Assembly (NCBI GenBank): GCA_938020565.1 | Contig: CALIHP010000019.1 | Location: 80,659-144,658, forward strand | Source of the DNA: an uncultured Anaerolineaceae bacterium | GTDB lineage: Bacteria; Chloroflexota; Anaerolineae; Anaerolineales; Anaerolineaceae | Length of the DNA stretch: 64,000 nucleotides | Direction of reading: 5' to 3' | Part shown: positions 34,323-44,272 of the stretch, piece after piece | How the letters are laid out: each line of letters begins with the position of its first letter | Numbering within the stretch: position 1 is the stretch's first letter | The notes under the pieces: model-generated | The model's database searches: none | What the model saw: only the letters and a program-made list of their open reading frames with translations | What the model was told of the DNA's origin: nothing | Position numbers and translations under genes: made by a program

Positions 34323-35597
34323 ATGAAAAAACATGCACTCTGGTTCGGACGGATCGTATTCGGATTCGCGGGACTGCTCGGATTGCTCTGCGACCTGGCC
34401 GTGCTCCCGGTTCAAAGCCGAGCCGATCCGGACGAGACCCTGACACGGAGCTTAGCCGAATTTACGCCTGAGACGATTTCTCCGGAAGGCAATCCGCTCT
34501 CGTTCACGTTCCTGTCCGGAGGCCGGCTGCTGGTGATCCATGACCAGCTGACGATCGTCGGCCTGAAAACGATGAAAGCGGCCGCGGAAGCCGCAATGCC
34601 GGATTCGATATCCGAAAAGCTTTCCGAGGAATACGCGCTGTTCGACCGCGTTCATCCGCTCAACAGCGGGTTTGCCTGGCTGGTGAATATGACGCCGCGA
34701 GCAGGCGGCGAAACGCCCCCGATATTTTTCTACTTTCAATATGATAACGATCTGAAGCTCGTTCAGGAAACGAACCTGAGCGAAGCGCTCCCGTCGGACT
34801 TTGGCTTTGGACCCGGAAGTATCGCGCCGGATGCCGACGGGTCAAAGGTGTATTACGTAGCTTATTCGCCGGAAGACAAAGGCGAAAAGCTTCTGGCGGG
34901 GGGAATTCCGCTCAGCCCGGAAACGGACCGCCTGATTTATCTGACAGATCGGTCGCCGGACTCGGAATTCCATGTCATCTCCGATTTGCGGCTTCTGAAC
35001 GGCGGGAAAAGACTCTGTTTCGTCGGAGGAAAGTTAGACATAACCGGCGAGGTCGGAGATACAATTTACGCTTACGGATCGATGTCCACGGACGGAAGCG
35101 ACCTGACAATTCTGGACCCAACGACGCTTCAGGACCCGTACGAATTTTATCAGGTAGGCGCCGGAGAGCAGAACGTCCCGCAGTCGTCGCCGATCATGCT
35201 GCTGACCCCGAACGATCCGAAACCGACCTGGTTCGACGATCCGGAAAACTACGTCTTTACGCCCCCGCCGGTGAAGAGCTTTTACGCCTGGAACGTCGAA
35301 ACGGGCGATATTACCGAAATCCCGCTGCGGATCAGCATGGAAGACCATAAAGCCGCGCTCTCAGAAAACGGGAAATACCTGGCTACGGCAGCGGCCGACG
35401 ATCCGATGACCGAGGTCACATCCTTAACCGTCCGGCTCTACGACACGTCGAACGGCGAACTCCTCATGGAGAAAAACTATTCGGGCCTTACGGCAGGCTT
35501 TGTACCCGAGATCAGCGTCTCCGAGTCGGATAAGCTGATCCGCGCGGTACTCCTGGATAAGCTGGCTTATTCCTATGTCGAGATCCCGATCGAATAA
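34323..35597 (+). CDS. Secreted protein of an unrecognised family, tandem paralogue 2 of 3
   Basis: The N-terminus has a hydrophobic segment (FGFAGLLGLLCDLAVLP) that works as a signal peptide or anchor. The 424-aa protein repeats the blocks of paralogue 1: GGRLLVIHDQLTIVGLKTM followed by AEAAMPDS, and EIPLRISMEDHKAALSENG. Between them it has more Pro- and Asp-rich loops than its neighbours. Overall identity to the others looks moderate, so the duplication is old. Function unknown. The gene is 24 bases after paralogue 1 and 15 bases before paralogue 3, so the three are one transcription unit. Confidence 0.8.
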   Translation: MKKHALWFGRIVFGFAGLLGLLCDLAVLPVQSRADPDETLTRSLAEFTPETISPEGNPLSFTFLSGGRLLVIHDQLTIVGLKTMKAAAEAAMPDSISEKLSEEYALFDRVHPLNSGFAWLVNMTPRAGGETPPIFFYFQYDNDLKLVQETNLSEALPSDFGFGPGSIAPDADGSKVYYVAYSPEDKGEKLLAGGIPLSPETDRLIYLTDRSPDSEFHVISDLRLLNGGKRLCFVGGKLDITGEVGDTIYAYGSMSTDGSDLTILDPTTLQDPYEFYQVGAGEQNVPQSSPIMLLTPNDPKPTWFDDPENYVFTPPPVKSFYAWNVETGDITEIPLRISMEDHKAALSENGKYLATAAADDPMTEVTSLTVRLYDTSNGELLMEKNYSGLTAGFVPEISVSESDKLIRAVLLDKLAYSYVEIPIE

Positions 35598-35612
35598 CCC
35601 AATCAGGCAGCC

Positions 35613-36821
35613 ATGAAAAAATTTAAAACGCTGATAAGAATGATGATGACGCTCGTCCTCGCGGCGGGCGTCATCCCGCCATGTCCCGCCTCCGCCGCCG
35701 AAAGCGCTCCGGCGATCCGCGTGCAGTCCCTGAACGAATTCGTCCCTGAAGAAGCGTCGCCAGCGACTCGCGCCAGCTTCAAGTTTCTGTCGGGCGACCG
35801 GCTGCTGATCCTGAGCGACCGGTTGACGCTGCTCAGGCTCGACCCGCTGGAACTGATCGGCGAAGCGCCGTTTCCGGAATCGCTGAACGATCCGGAGATG
35901 GTCCTCCGATCGGACCGTGTTCAGGAGCTTGAAACGGGGTTCGGCTGGTTCGTCGAAAAAGTCCGGGAAAGCTTCATCGAGACCAGAATCGCGCTCTACG
36001 AATATGACGATAATCTGAAGCTGATCCGGGACGTCGACCTGAACGAAATCTGCGACATTCCGACAACAATCCTGTTCGGACTGGCGCGGAACGGGGTTGA
36101 CCTTTTTTACAAATCGGATTCATGGAACCTTTATCGAAGAAATTTAGATACAGGGGATGAAACGATGATCTTCGAAATGACGCGCGACCTGACGCCCGGA
36201 GCTTTCTCGATCAACGGCTTCAACCTGATCCGGAACGGAGAAACGATCTTCTTCACAGGAAGCCAGTACGTCCCGGAGGACGCCGACCATACGACGCACG
36301 CCATTTACGGGATGATGAGCGCGGACGGAGAGGAGATAACGATACGGGACACGGAAGAATTCGCGGAGATCGACGAAAACGCTTCGGCCGTCCAGCCGTA
36401 CCGCGACCACACGCCGGTCACGTCCCCCGCCGCGCTGATTTCGCCGCCGGAGCCGATCCCGGACGACCCGGACGATCTTCAAAGTCTCCCCGCGAAAACG
36501 TTATACGTCTGGAACGCCGAAACGGACACAGTCTCGAAAATCCCGCTGCAGGAGTTCATGGAGGACCGGAACATGGCGCTGTCCGCGAACGGGAAATACC
36601 TCGCGACGGCCGTCCGGGAAAACCTGAACGATCTCGCTTCGGCGATCGTCGTCCGCGTCTACGACGCCGGGACCGGCGCTGAACGGTTGCGCCAGCCGTT
36701 TCCGGACGGCGATCGTTACGACGTTCAAACGATCGCTGTGTCCGAAGAAACGGAATCGGTCCGGCTGATCTACCGTCAGCGAGGGGAAGTCGTTTACGCC
36801 GAGATTCCGTTCGGAAAGTGA
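35613..36821 (+). CDS. Secreted protein of an unrecognised family, tandem paralogue 3 of 3
   Basis: Signal peptide (LIRMMMTLVLAAGVIPP, likely cleavage after ASA), then about 375 residues. Shared blocks are GDRLLILSDRLTLLRLDPL followed by GEAPFPES and KIPLQEFMEDRNMALSANG. The C-terminal segment (VRLIYRQRGEVVYAEIPFGK) matches the ends of paralogues 1 and 2, which also finish in an IPI/IPF motif. Function unknown. No terminator is obvious after it. Confidence 0.8.
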   Translation: MKKFKTLIRMMMTLVLAAGVIPPCPASAAESAPAIRVQSLNEFVPEEASPATRASFKFLSGDRLLILSDRLTLLRLDPLELIGEAPFPESLNDPEMVLRSDRVQELETGFGWFVEKVRESFIETRIALYEYDDNLKLIRDVDLNEICDIPTTILFGLARNGVDLFYKSDSWNLYRRNLDTGDETMIFEMTRDLTPGAFSINGFNLIRNGETIFFTGSQYVPEDADHTTHAIYGMMSADGEEITIRDTEEFAEIDENASAVQPYRDHTPVTSPAALISPPEPIPDDPDDLQSLPAKTLYVWNAETDTVSKIPLQEFMEDRNMALSANGKYLATAVRENLNDLASAIVVRVYDAGTGAERLRQPFPDGDRYDVQTIAVSEETESVRLIYRQRGEVVYAEIPFGK

Positions 36822-36886
36822 CGTACGTCCTGTAAACTCAGGATACGATTCATTTACACGGTAAGTTTAGAAGAAATTAACCGGTA

Positions 36887-36892
36887 TATAAT
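36887..36892 (+). promoter_or_regulatory. Probable -10 box of the alpha/beta hydrolase gene
   Basis: TATAAT directly precedes a TTG at 36893 that would otherwise be the longest start of the next gene. Transcription from here begins near 36899, so the real start codon should be downstream, most likely the ATG at 36959. Confidence 0.45.
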
Positions 36893-36958
36893 TTGAAGAG
36901 CAGGTTTATCGAGCAATCCATTCTCACGATAACGGGGGATAAGCTGAAGCGAAGAAAA

Positions 36959-37882
36959 ATGCAAAGAAAAATGTTTTCAATAGAAGCTGACGGATTTTAT
37001 GGGGCCTGGTACCCGAATCCCAAGGGGAAAACTTCCCATGCCATGATCATCACGTTGGACGGTTCTTCGGATAACCGGATGATCGTTTCCGGAGCGAAAT
37101 GGCTGCACCGGCAGAATATTCACGCGCTGGCGATTTCCCCCTGCAAAAAGGACCACGGCTGGCACAACTTTCCGTTGGAGCGGATCGGAAAAGCAATCGA
37201 GTTTCTGCGCGCGCAAGGCTGTGATAAAATCGGAATTTTTGGGGCGTCGGCGACCGGCACGGTGGCGCTTGCCGCCGCTTCCTTTTACCCGGACATCCGG
37301 CTTACCATCGCCCTCACGCCCCCGGACTTTATCATGGAAGGATTCTATCGGGACGGGAAAGACGGCGTCCGTGAGCGGCCGGGAGACCATGAATCCGCTG
37401 TATCGTGGCAGGGCATTCCGCTGCCATATCTGCCATATGCCTATCGCCATCCGGAATATTGGCAAAAGCTGCAGGAAGAATCCAAAGCCAGCGGCAACCT
37501 GATAGCCGCACGGGAAATGTTTGATGAATCAGAGCGCCGCCATCTCCTGAATGAAGAAGAAAAAATCAAGGTGGAGCGCATTCGTGGAAAAGTTATTTGT
37601 ATCGGCGCTGAGGACGACGCTCTATGGGACACCTGCAAATACATACGCAGAATGCGTCAACGGCTGGAAACTCTGCCGCATGACTGCGATTTTGAAGCCT
37701 GGATCTATGAACATGGCACACACTTTATCTTTCCGGAATCCATGCTGAAGCTGATGCTCCCCATTGGTTCGGGGCTGTTAGTCGGCCTGATGTTTAAAGC
37801 GGGAAAAGAACACCCGCGGGAATGCAAAGAAACCAGGCTCGATATCGACAGGAGACTCGCCGCGCTGATGAGAGATTGGTAA
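36959..37882 (+). CDS. Alpha/beta hydrolase, acyl-CoA thioester hydrolase (BAAT C-terminal) type
   Basis: An alpha/beta hydrolase whose N-terminus has SHAMIITLDGSSDN, followed by the nucleophile elbow GASATG (a GxSxxG form) in IGIFGASATGTVAL. A late His in EHGTHF would complete the triad and an Asp in GAEDD could be the third member. These match the BAAT C-terminal family, which cleaves or transfers acyl groups from CoA thioesters. Some members act on antibiotics or peptides. The start is uncertain: TTG 36893 (329 aa), ATG 36959 (307 aa) or ATG 36971. I prefer 36959 because a -10 box precedes the TTG. Codon use looks less GC-rich than in neighbours. No signal peptide. Confidence 0.72.
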   Translation: MQRKMFSIEADGFYGAWYPNPKGKTSHAMIITLDGSSDNRMIVSGAKWLHRQNIHALAISPCKKDHGWHNFPLERIGKAIEFLRAQGCDKIGIFGASATGTVALAAASFYPDIRLTIALTPPDFIMEGFYRDGKDGVRERPGDHESAVSWQGIPLPYLPYAYRHPEYWQKLQEESKASGNLIAAREMFDESERRHLLNEEEKIKVERIRGKVICIGAEDDALWDTCKYIRRMRQRLETLPHDCDFEAWIYEHGTHFIFPESMLKLMLPIGSGLLVGLMFKAGKEHPRECKETRLDIDRRLAALMRDW

Positions 37883-37931
37883 AGGACGCAAGCGCCTTCT
37901 TATACGGCCACATCCTTCTCCGATCGGGACC

Positions 37932-39056
37932 TCAGAACGGCCTGACGACCAGCGATCCGTCTCTTCCGCTGACACCCAGGTAAGAACGATGATCATCGCC
38001 AGATTCGTCGGTGTACGAAAAACCGTAGGACGGTAAATCGCCGAAGAAAGTCAGGCTGACAAGCAACGGACGCTCCGGTCGAATCACGTCCTTCTCGTAC
38101 ACAGCAACGCTGTCAAAGATCAAATTGCCCGCCTGCGTAACGTCCAGGATTTCCAGACTCAGGATCTGGAAATCATAAATCGGGCGTTCAGCCGTAAACA
38201 GGATCTGTTCCTCAAAGCCTGTCTGGTCGATTATCGCATGATCATAAGATTCCGGCGCCCGCTTTTCCGTATTCGCGAAGAATTCCGCCCGCAGCGGTTC
38301 ACCGGCCGCGTCGCCAACGACGGAGTCTTCATTGAGCGCCCTGAACGGCGCCAGCTCGATCAGAATCGCTTCATCCTGAAGGCGATCTGAAATCTGCCAG
38401 AAGGCGTCTTCCGAAATATCGAGACGCTGCGATCCCTGCGTATCCGATTTTCCGGACGTATTATAGTAGTAGTCTATGATTTCATAATTTCCTTCACGCG
38501 GAATCGTAAAATAATAATCGCTCCAGATCAGGTCTTTTCCATCCCGCGACAGCCCGCACATTCCGAACATCGAACTGGCGGCCCCGCCTGCGCCCAGATA
38601 CATGAACCGGCCATCCCCGACGTAGCGGTAGGCGTTCCGGTACCAGCCTTCGAAAACGAGCCGCGCCTGATCATCCGCGTCGAGCGTGTACAGCGCGTAG
38701 ATCAGATTGGAATCCGAGTCCGGCATATCCGGACGGGTGATTTCGCCGATGATCAGTTCCGGGATGCCGTCGCCGCTGAGATCCTGAACGGCGTATCCGA
38801 CCTGATCCAGGAGCTCCGCCTGATTCAGATAAAAACCCAGCTCTGAAAGCGCGTAATACCCGTCCTCCACGCTCCCCCCGTCGTCTACGCCGTTCAGAAT
38901 CATGGAATTCGCCTTTTGAATGATCTCGCGATACGGCGCGGGTGTTTCCGAAACGTCCACGTCGTCCCACGCCTGTCCCGCCGCGCCATAGCTGAAGGAC
39001 CAGAAAAAACACAACCACACCGCCATCAGCCAGAAATACCGCTTCCTTTTTATCAC
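37932..39056 (-). CDS. Secreted protein of unknown function with a DxSGDGIPE calcium-type loop
   Basis: A signal peptide (WLMAVWLCFFWSFSYGAA) begins a 374-aa protein. A DLSGDGIPELIIG segment near residue 95 resembles the calcium-binding or FG-GAP-type loops of secreted bacterial proteins. No family was recognised. The start codon is GTG with AGGA upstream. The gene is convergent with the alpha/beta hydrolase. Its C-terminal half is rich in Asp and aromatic residues. Confidence 0.65.
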   Translation of the reverse strand: MIKRKRYFWLMAVWLCFFWSFSYGAAGQAWDDVDVSETPAPYREIIQKANSMILNGVDDGGSVEDGYYALSELGFYLNQAELLDQVGYAVQDLSGDGIPELIIGEITRPDMPDSDSNLIYALYTLDADDQARLVFEGWYRNAYRYVGDGRFMYLGAGGAASSMFGMCGLSRDGKDLIWSDYYFTIPREGNYEIIDYYYNTSGKSDTQGSQRLDISEDAFWQISDRLQDEAILIELAPFRALNEDSVVGDAAGEPLRAEFFANTEKRAPESYDHAIIDQTGFEEQILFTAERPIYDFQILSLEILDVTQAGNLIFDSVAVYEKDVIRPERPLLVSLTFFGDLPSYGFSYTDESGDDHRSYLGVSGRDGSLVVRPF

Positions 39057-39182
39057 GTCAAAATCCTGCCCTTTCTTTGGTTCGGTTCATGTTACGCCTG
39101 CTTCCATTCCGACTTACGCCGCGATCGCCGCCCTGCGATCGGGCCGCTCTGATCCGTAGAACGGGACACGCCGCCCGCGGCG

Positions 39183-40577
39183 TTATAAAATCCCGCTCAG
39201 CCGCGCCGTCCGCAGCGCCAGCTCGCGGATCGAATTCCTTTCACGTCCCGGAAGATACGTTTCCAGAATATCGCCGATCGGCCCCGCCCATTTTTCCGGG
39301 ACACCATTCATCACGCCCAAAACGTTCCCGACCAGCCCGGCGTTGCAGTCAACGTCATTCCCAGCCTTCGCCAGCAGCGACATCGAACGGGTGAAATCGC
39401 CTTCCCCGTACCAGAGCGCGAATAAATCCGCCGCCATATTCGGGTACGCGTGGATCCAGTTATATCGCTCGAAATAACTCGCGATCAGCTTCAGCGCCTC
39501 GCTTTCCGGATGCTTCGCGAGAACGGTCAGGACAGGGCGGTACTTCGCCGCGTATTCGCTCTGCGCCGGAAGATAATTCAGCGTCTCGGTCAGAACCGCG
39601 CGCGGATCGTCCAGTTTAAACGCCAGCGACGTCATGACCGCCGCCGCGATCCCGCCGTAAACGCCGTTATTCGAATGCGAAACGATACCGTCGGTAAAAG
39701 CCAGCCGCGCCGCCTCGATCGGCTGACCCGGAGCCAGCATTCCGCAAACCATCGCCCTCATCTGCACGCCGATCCAATCTGAATAATAGTTGAAAAGCTT
39801 TCCGGATTCAGGCGGATAAATTCCCATGTTCAAATTGCGGATCGCGATCCCTTCCGCCGACCAGCCGAACCGAAGCGATCGGATCCATTCCGCCGCGATC
39901 TGGCCCGCCGTGACGGCGCGGCCAAACTTCTCTACCGCGTCGAGCAGGACCAATTCATAAACGACATCATCGTTCACCGTTTCCGGCTCCGTAACATAGT
40001 CGGTAATCTCGCCGTAGACCTCCGCGATCCGCGTCCCGGTATACCCCTCGATCGCCGTTCCGAACGCCCCGCCGCTGAGCTGCCCGAGCCAGCCCTGATA
40101 AATCCGCTCGCTGTCGCCCTGCGCGTTCGGCTCGTGAACCGAATCGCATCCTTTTTCAGCAATCGGCATCGCCGCCCGAACCTCGTCCCAGGTCATCGGA
40201 TGCATATATGAATGGTACGGATGCGTTCCTATCAGCGGAGCGTTATTCAACCGCCGCAGCAGCTCCGCCGTCAGGACGCGCAGCCGGTCCATATCCTCCG
40301 GCTTGCCAATCGCCCGGCTGAGTTCGATACCATGCGGAAGGAGCTCCTCCGCCGCGCTGACGTCATAACCCTGATTACTCCATGCCTGGACCATTTCCAG
40401 ATACGGGATTTCCGGCGCGAACGAGCCGGGAACCTGCGATGACCAGAACTTCCGGATCAGCTCGTCGCCATGCGGGAACACTGTCTCCGACGTATACCAG
40501 TCCGACGCCTGCTTGCGCCGGTCGACGGGAATCGCGGCGTCGCGAAGCTCCCGCTCTAATTGCCATGCCTGCTTCAT
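39183..40577 (-). CDS. ADP-ribosylglycohydrolase family protein coupled to the nucleoside transporter
   Basis: A DraG/ARH-type hydrolase. The metal-binding and fold motifs are recognisable: [18 protein letters not shown] in the middle, [40 protein letters not shown] and a C-terminal [17 protein letters not shown]. These enzymes cleave N-glycosidic bonds to ADP-ribose; metabolic members may act on nucleosides. The frame is open to 40784, but ATG at 40577 has AAGGAGG upstream and overlaps the last permease stop by 4 bases (ATGA), giving 464 aa. The coupling suggests the substrate is what the transporter imports. A 170-residue N-terminal extension precedes the hydrolase core and has no clear match. 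Confidence 0.83.
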   Translation of the reverse strand: MKQAWQLERELRDAAIPVDRRKQASDWYTSETVFPHGDELIRKFWSSQVPGSFAPEIPYLEMVQAWSNQGYDVSAAEELLPHGIELSRAIGKPEDMDRLRVLTAELLRRLNNAPLIGTHPYHSYMHPMTWDEVRAAMPIAEKGCDSVHEPNAQGDSERIYQGWLGQLSGGAFGTAIEGYTGTRIAEVYGEITDYVTEPETVNDDVVYELVLLDAVEKFGRAVTAGQIAAEWIRSLRFGWSAEGIAIRNLNMGIYPPESGKLFNYYSDWIGVQMRAMVCGMLAPGQPIEAARLAFTDGIVSHSNNGVYGGIAAAVMTSLAFKLDDPRAVLTETLNYLPAQSEYAAKYRPVLTVLAKHPESEALKLIASYFERYNWIHAYPNMAADLFALWYGEGDFTRSMSLLAKAGNDVDCNAGLVGNVLGVMNGVPEKWAGPIGDILETYLPGRERNSIRELALRTARLSGIL

Positions 40578-41470
40578 CAATTCCGAACCTCCTTCCTTCT
40601 CCGCGTCGAATACACGAATAGAGCGACCAACGTCGCAATATATGGAAGCATCGACGTAAACTGCGACGGGATCGATCGCTGTAAAAAGAGACCTAACCCG
40701 TCCGCCAACCCGAACAGCAGCGAGACCAGCGCGATTCCCAGCGGGTTCCCCGATACGAGAATAACCGCCGCCAACGAAATCCACCCGCGTCCCGCCGACA
40801 TATTTTCACTGAACAGCGTCACATACCCCAGCGACAGGTATGCCCCCGCCAGCCCGCAGAGCACAGCGCACCAGATCAACGACGCAACGCGAATCCGATT
40901 CGCCGAAACGCCGCTCGTATCCAGGCAGTCTCGATTGTACCCTGCCGCGCGCAGCCGCAGCCCGAATCGCGTCCTGAACACGGCGTATTGGCAGACCAGC
41001 GTTGCGGCGATCGCCAGCCAGACGATCAGGTTCTGGCCGCTGACAATCCGCCCCACGAATGGGATCCCCTCGACGAGCGGAATCCGGACGTTCGGAACCG
41101 AGATAATCCCGGGATCGGTAAACGCGCCCTTGACCTTGAAAATCTGCCTGAGCAGGTAGGTCGTCACCCCCAGTGAGAACATGTTTAATCCGACGCCGGT
41201 CACGAATTCGTCAACCTTCAACACGACCGAGAACAGGATAAAGATTAACGCGATCACCATCGCGCCTGCAACCCCGCAAATCAACCCGGCTTCCCAGGAA
41301 CCGAAGGTATACGAGCCAAGGACCGCGAAAAACGCCCCGCTCAGCATCATCCCTTCCATCGCAATATTAAAAATTCCAGCATAATACGTCAGCGCCCCAC
41401 CCAGCGACGAAAGCAGCAGCGGCGTCGCGGCGGAAATCATCCCATTCAATAACCCGACCAGAACCGTCAT
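40577..41470 (-). CDS. ABC transporter permease (nucleoside/simple sugar type), second subunit
   Basis: An integral membrane protein with about eight hydrophobic segments and the BPD_transp_2 pattern, including [23 protein letters not shown] near the start and [14 protein letters not shown] in the middle. Length is 297 aa. It forms the channel with the first permease. The start overlaps the previous permease stop by 4 bases. Relatives of this pair import nucleosides with a BMP binding protein. Confidence 0.92.
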   Translation of the reverse strand: MTVLVGLLNGMISAATPLLLSSLGGALTYYAGIFNIAMEGMMLSGAFFAVLGSYTFGSWEAGLICGVAGAMVIALIFILFSVVLKVDEFVTGVGLNMFSLGVTTYLLRQIFKVKGAFTDPGIISVPNVRIPLVEGIPFVGRIVSGQNLIVWLAIAATLVCQYAVFRTRFGLRLRAAGYNRDCLDTSGVSANRIRVASLIWCAVLCGLAGAYLSLGYVTLFSENMSAGRGWISLAAVILVSGNPLGIALVSLLFGLADGLGLFLQRSIPSQFTSMLPYIATLVALFVYSTRRRKEVRN

Positions 41471-42507
41471 CCTTCCGCCCTCGCTTTCATTTTTCTCCGC
41501 GTCATCCCTTTCCGGATAAAGACCTCGATCGAACCCCGCCCGGCCATAACGACAAGAACGATAATCGCCTGAAGAACGGTCGTCATTTCGTTCGGGACCT
41601 TCGTGAACAGTTCCATTCCCAAAGAACCGGTTTCCAGAATCGAGAAAAACAGGCCGTACGCCAGCGTCGCGACAAGATGATTATTCGCGACCATCGATAC
41701 CATAATCCCGTCCCAGGCGTAATTCGCGCCCAGGCCCTTGATGAAACGGTGCGGACCGGTCATGACGACCAGACCGCCGGCCAGCCCCGCCAGCGCGCCG
41801 GTCAGAAGCATAACCGTCAGGTAATTCTTCTTCGTCGGGACCCCGCCCAGCCGCGCGAAAGTTGGATTCTGACCCGTCATCCGCCATTCATACCCCGCCG
41901 TCGTCCGATAATACAGGAACCAGACGACCATAAACGTCAGCAGCATGACAATCACGCCGGTACTGAACTTTCCCACGCTCGGCATCCAGCCGCTTTCAGC
42001 GATCCGCGGCGTCTGAGGAAAGTTCGCGCCCGTTTCAAAGAACGGGCCCGAAATCGCCCAGTAAGTAAAGAAATCCGCGATCATGTTCAGCATCAGCGTC
42101 GTAATATACTCGTCCATCTCAAACAGCTGCTTCATCAGCGCAGCGACAAACGACCAGACCGCCCCTCCCAGCATCGCCAACGCCAGAAGAAACGGGAGCA
42201 TCAGAAACGCCGGAAGCTCCACGTACAGGCCGCCGATCGTCGCGAACAGCGCGCCGATCAGGAGCTGCCCCGGTTGGCCGAGGTTAACCGGGCCGGACGA
42301 AAAAGCAACCGACGCCGACAGCCCGGTCAGGACCAGCGGAATCGAGTTCTTCAGGACCGTCAGGAAAGCGAACGAACTCCCAACCGACTGATTGAAAAGA
42401 GCCGCGTAGCTTTCGATAGCAGGGTATCCCTGGACCTGCATGACCACGCCGCAGATCAGGAACGCGACCGCAATTCCGATAAAATTAACGAATAAACTCC
42501 TACGCAT
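41467..42507 (-). CDS. ABC transporter permease (nucleoside/simple sugar type), first subunit
   Basis: A 346-aa membrane protein with about nine hydrophobic segments and the family segment [22 protein letters not shown], then [16 protein letters not shown] and [18 protein letters not shown]. These identify the BPD_transp_2 permease group, which partners with BMP-type binding proteins. It overlaps the ATPase gene by 8 bases and the second permease by 4. Confidence 0.92.
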   Translation of the reverse strand: MRRSLFVNFIGIAVAFLICGVVMQVQGYPAIESYAALFNQSVGSSFAFLTVLKNSIPLVLTGLSASVAFSSGPVNLGQPGQLLIGALFATIGGLYVELPAFLMLPFLLALAMLGGAVWSFVAALMKQLFEMDEYITTLMLNMIADFFTYWAISGPFFETGANFPQTPRIAESGWMPSVGKFSTGVIVMLLTFMVVWFLYYRTTAGYEWRMTGQNPTFARLGGVPTKKNYLTVMLLTGALAGLAGGLVVMTGPHRFIKGLGANYAWDGIMVSMVANNHLVATLAYGLFFSILETGSLGMELFTKVPNEMTTVLQAIIVLVVMAGRGSIEVFIRKGMTRRKMKARAEG

Positions 42508-44029
42508 CCAGCCCCGCCCCTTCCAGCATCCATGCGCCGACCTCCGCGATATTCGTCCGCTCCGTCTCCAGATCAGCGACGATTCGACCGCGATGCAGAA
42601 CGAGGATCCGATCGGTAATCCGGAATAACTCCTCTAAATCCGCCGACAGGATCAGGATCGCTCGATTCGCATGGCTCAGCTCCAGGATCTGATGATGCAC
42701 ATATTCGATCGAACCGACGTCCAGTCCGCGCGTCGGCTGGTCCAGTAATACGAACGGCGTATCCAACGACAGCTCCCGACCCAGAATGACCTTCTGCTGA
42801 TTGCCTCCCGAGAGCGAACGGAACGGCGACAGGATCGAAGCGTATGCAACGTCGAACCGGGCGCAGACAGTCTCCGTAAACGCCGCGGCGCGCCTGCCGT
42901 CGATCAGGAACCCGCCCGCTCTCGTGAACGCGCCGCTGAGCCGGTGATGCGTCATCAGCATATTCTCCTCGATCGACGCCGGTAAGCATCCACCCATGCG
43001 CGACCGGTCCTGCGAAACGAACGACATGTACCGCCGCCGGTCCAGAATCGCCGCGGACAGGAGCTCGCTCCCCTCGATCCGAAGCGATCCCCGCTCCGGC
43101 TTGCGCAGCCCCATCAGAACCTGAACCAGTTCGAGCTGCCCGTTGCCTTCGACGCCGGCGATCCCGACGACTTCGCTCGCACGAACCTGAATCGAAAGAT
43201 CGGAGAGGACTTCTTTCCCGTTTTCAGCTTTTAAATCGACGCCGGACAATTCAAAAATAACCTTGCCGGCCGGGATGTCATCCTTGATCGGCTTGAACAG
43301 AACCTCCCGTCCGACCATCATCTCCGCCAATCTCGACTCGTTCGTTTCCTCCGTCGCGATCGTCGCGATCTTCTTCCCCTTCCGGAGAACGGTAATCCGG
43401 TCGCTCAGCGCCAGAACCTCATCGAGATGATGCGAGATGAACGCGATCGTATGCCCGTTGTCCCGGAGCCGGCGAAGCTCGTCAAAAAGCTGGGGAATTT
43501 CCTGCGGCGTCAGGACCGCGGTCGGCTCGTCTAAAATCAGGAACGAAACGTCGCAATAAAGCAGCTTCAGAATTTCAACCTTCTGACGCGCGGCGACCGA
43601 CAGCTCGGAAACGCGCGCGTCCGCGTCCAGGTTAAACCCAAATTCATGGATTTTCGCCCGGACGATTTCACGCGCCCGTTTCCGGTCGATCCGTCCGAAG
43701 AGCCCTGTCGGCTCCTGCCCCAATACAACGTTTTCCCAGACCGTATACTCGTTAACCAGCAGGATCTCCTGATGGACCATGCCGATTCCGGAGCGGATCG
43801 CGTCGCCTGGCTCGGCGAATCGAACCGGCTCGCCCCGATATCGAACAGCGCCCCCATCGGCGCTGTACATTCCGTACAAAATTTTCATCAAAGTCGATTT
43901 TCCCGCGCCGTTCTCGCCTACGAGCGCGTGAATCTCGCCCTCGCGGAAATCAACGCTGACGCCGTCAAGCGCCGTCACGTTCGGCGGAAAAATCTTGACC
44001 AGACGGTCTATCTCAATCAAAGAATTCAT
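42500..44029 (-). CDS. ABC transporter ATP-binding protein with two ATPase domains (nucleoside/sugar type)
   Basis: A 509-aa protein with tandem ABC domains. The first has an intact Walker [11 protein letters not shown] and [13 protein letters not shown] signature. The second has a changed Walker A (GVEGNGQLE) but a normal signature [15 protein letters not shown] and Walker [13 protein letters not shown]. This asymmetry is usual in the RbsA/NupA-like group. A good ribosome-binding site (GGGGAGGG) precedes the ATG. It energises import by the two downstream permeases. The intact gene contrasts with the truncated ATPase at 16.5 kb. Confidence 0.94.
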   Translation of the reverse strand: MNSLIEIDRLVKIFPPNVTALDGVSVDFREGEIHALVGENGAGKSTLMKILYGMYSADGGAVRYRGEPVRFAEPGDAIRSGIGMVHQEILLVNEYTVWENVVLGQEPTGLFGRIDRKRAREIVRAKIHEFGFNLDADARVSELSVAARQKVEILKLLYCDVSFLILDEPTAVLTPQEIPQLFDELRRLRDNGHTIAFISHHLDEVLALSDRITVLRKGKKIATIATEETNESRLAEMMVGREVLFKPIKDDIPAGKVIFELSGVDLKAENGKEVLSDLSIQVRASEVVGIAGVEGNGQLELVQVLMGLRKPERGSLRIEGSELLSAAILDRRRYMSFVSQDRSRMGGCLPASIEENMLMTHHRLSGAFTRAGGFLIDGRRAAAFTETVCARFDVAYASILSPFRSLSGGNQQKVILGRELSLDTPFVLLDQPTRGLDVGSIEYVHHQILELSHANRAILILSADLEELFRITDRILVLHRGRIVADLETERTNIAEVGAWMLEGAGLDA

Positions 44030-44212
44030 AGCCCTCCCCGGCGCTGAATCGCCGAGCCGTCCTTTAGCCCGTTCCGATCGCGTTTTACCTCCGGTTCATT
44101 GCGCCATGATCAGATTCACCGCGAATCCGGCGCGTAGAAAACGGGAACCGCCCTGTTCCCCGTCCGTCTTCAACTTTAAACAGATCCTTCGAAAAGCGCC
44201 GTCGCCGGCAGG

Positions 44213-44256
44213 GCGCCTGAGGGTGTAAGCCGGCGGGCTTATATCCCCTCAGGCGC
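44213..44256 (-). repeat. Large hairpin between the binding-protein and ATPase genes
   Basis: Perfect 11-base arms GCGCCTGAGGG (44213-44223) and CCCTCAGGCGC (44246-44256) enclose a second perfect stem TAAGCC (44226-44231) / GGCTTA (44236-44241) with loop GGCG, making a nearly continuous 17-bp hairpin. It lies 17 bases after the stop codon of the binding-protein gene. Such a structure could protect the upstream mRNA from 3' decay or reduce read-through. A partial terminator-like stem with TTTT follows on the minus strand (about 44197-44216). No gene is seen in 44030-44272. Confidence 0.7.
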
Positions 44257-44272
44257 ATGCGCTTCCGCCGCC

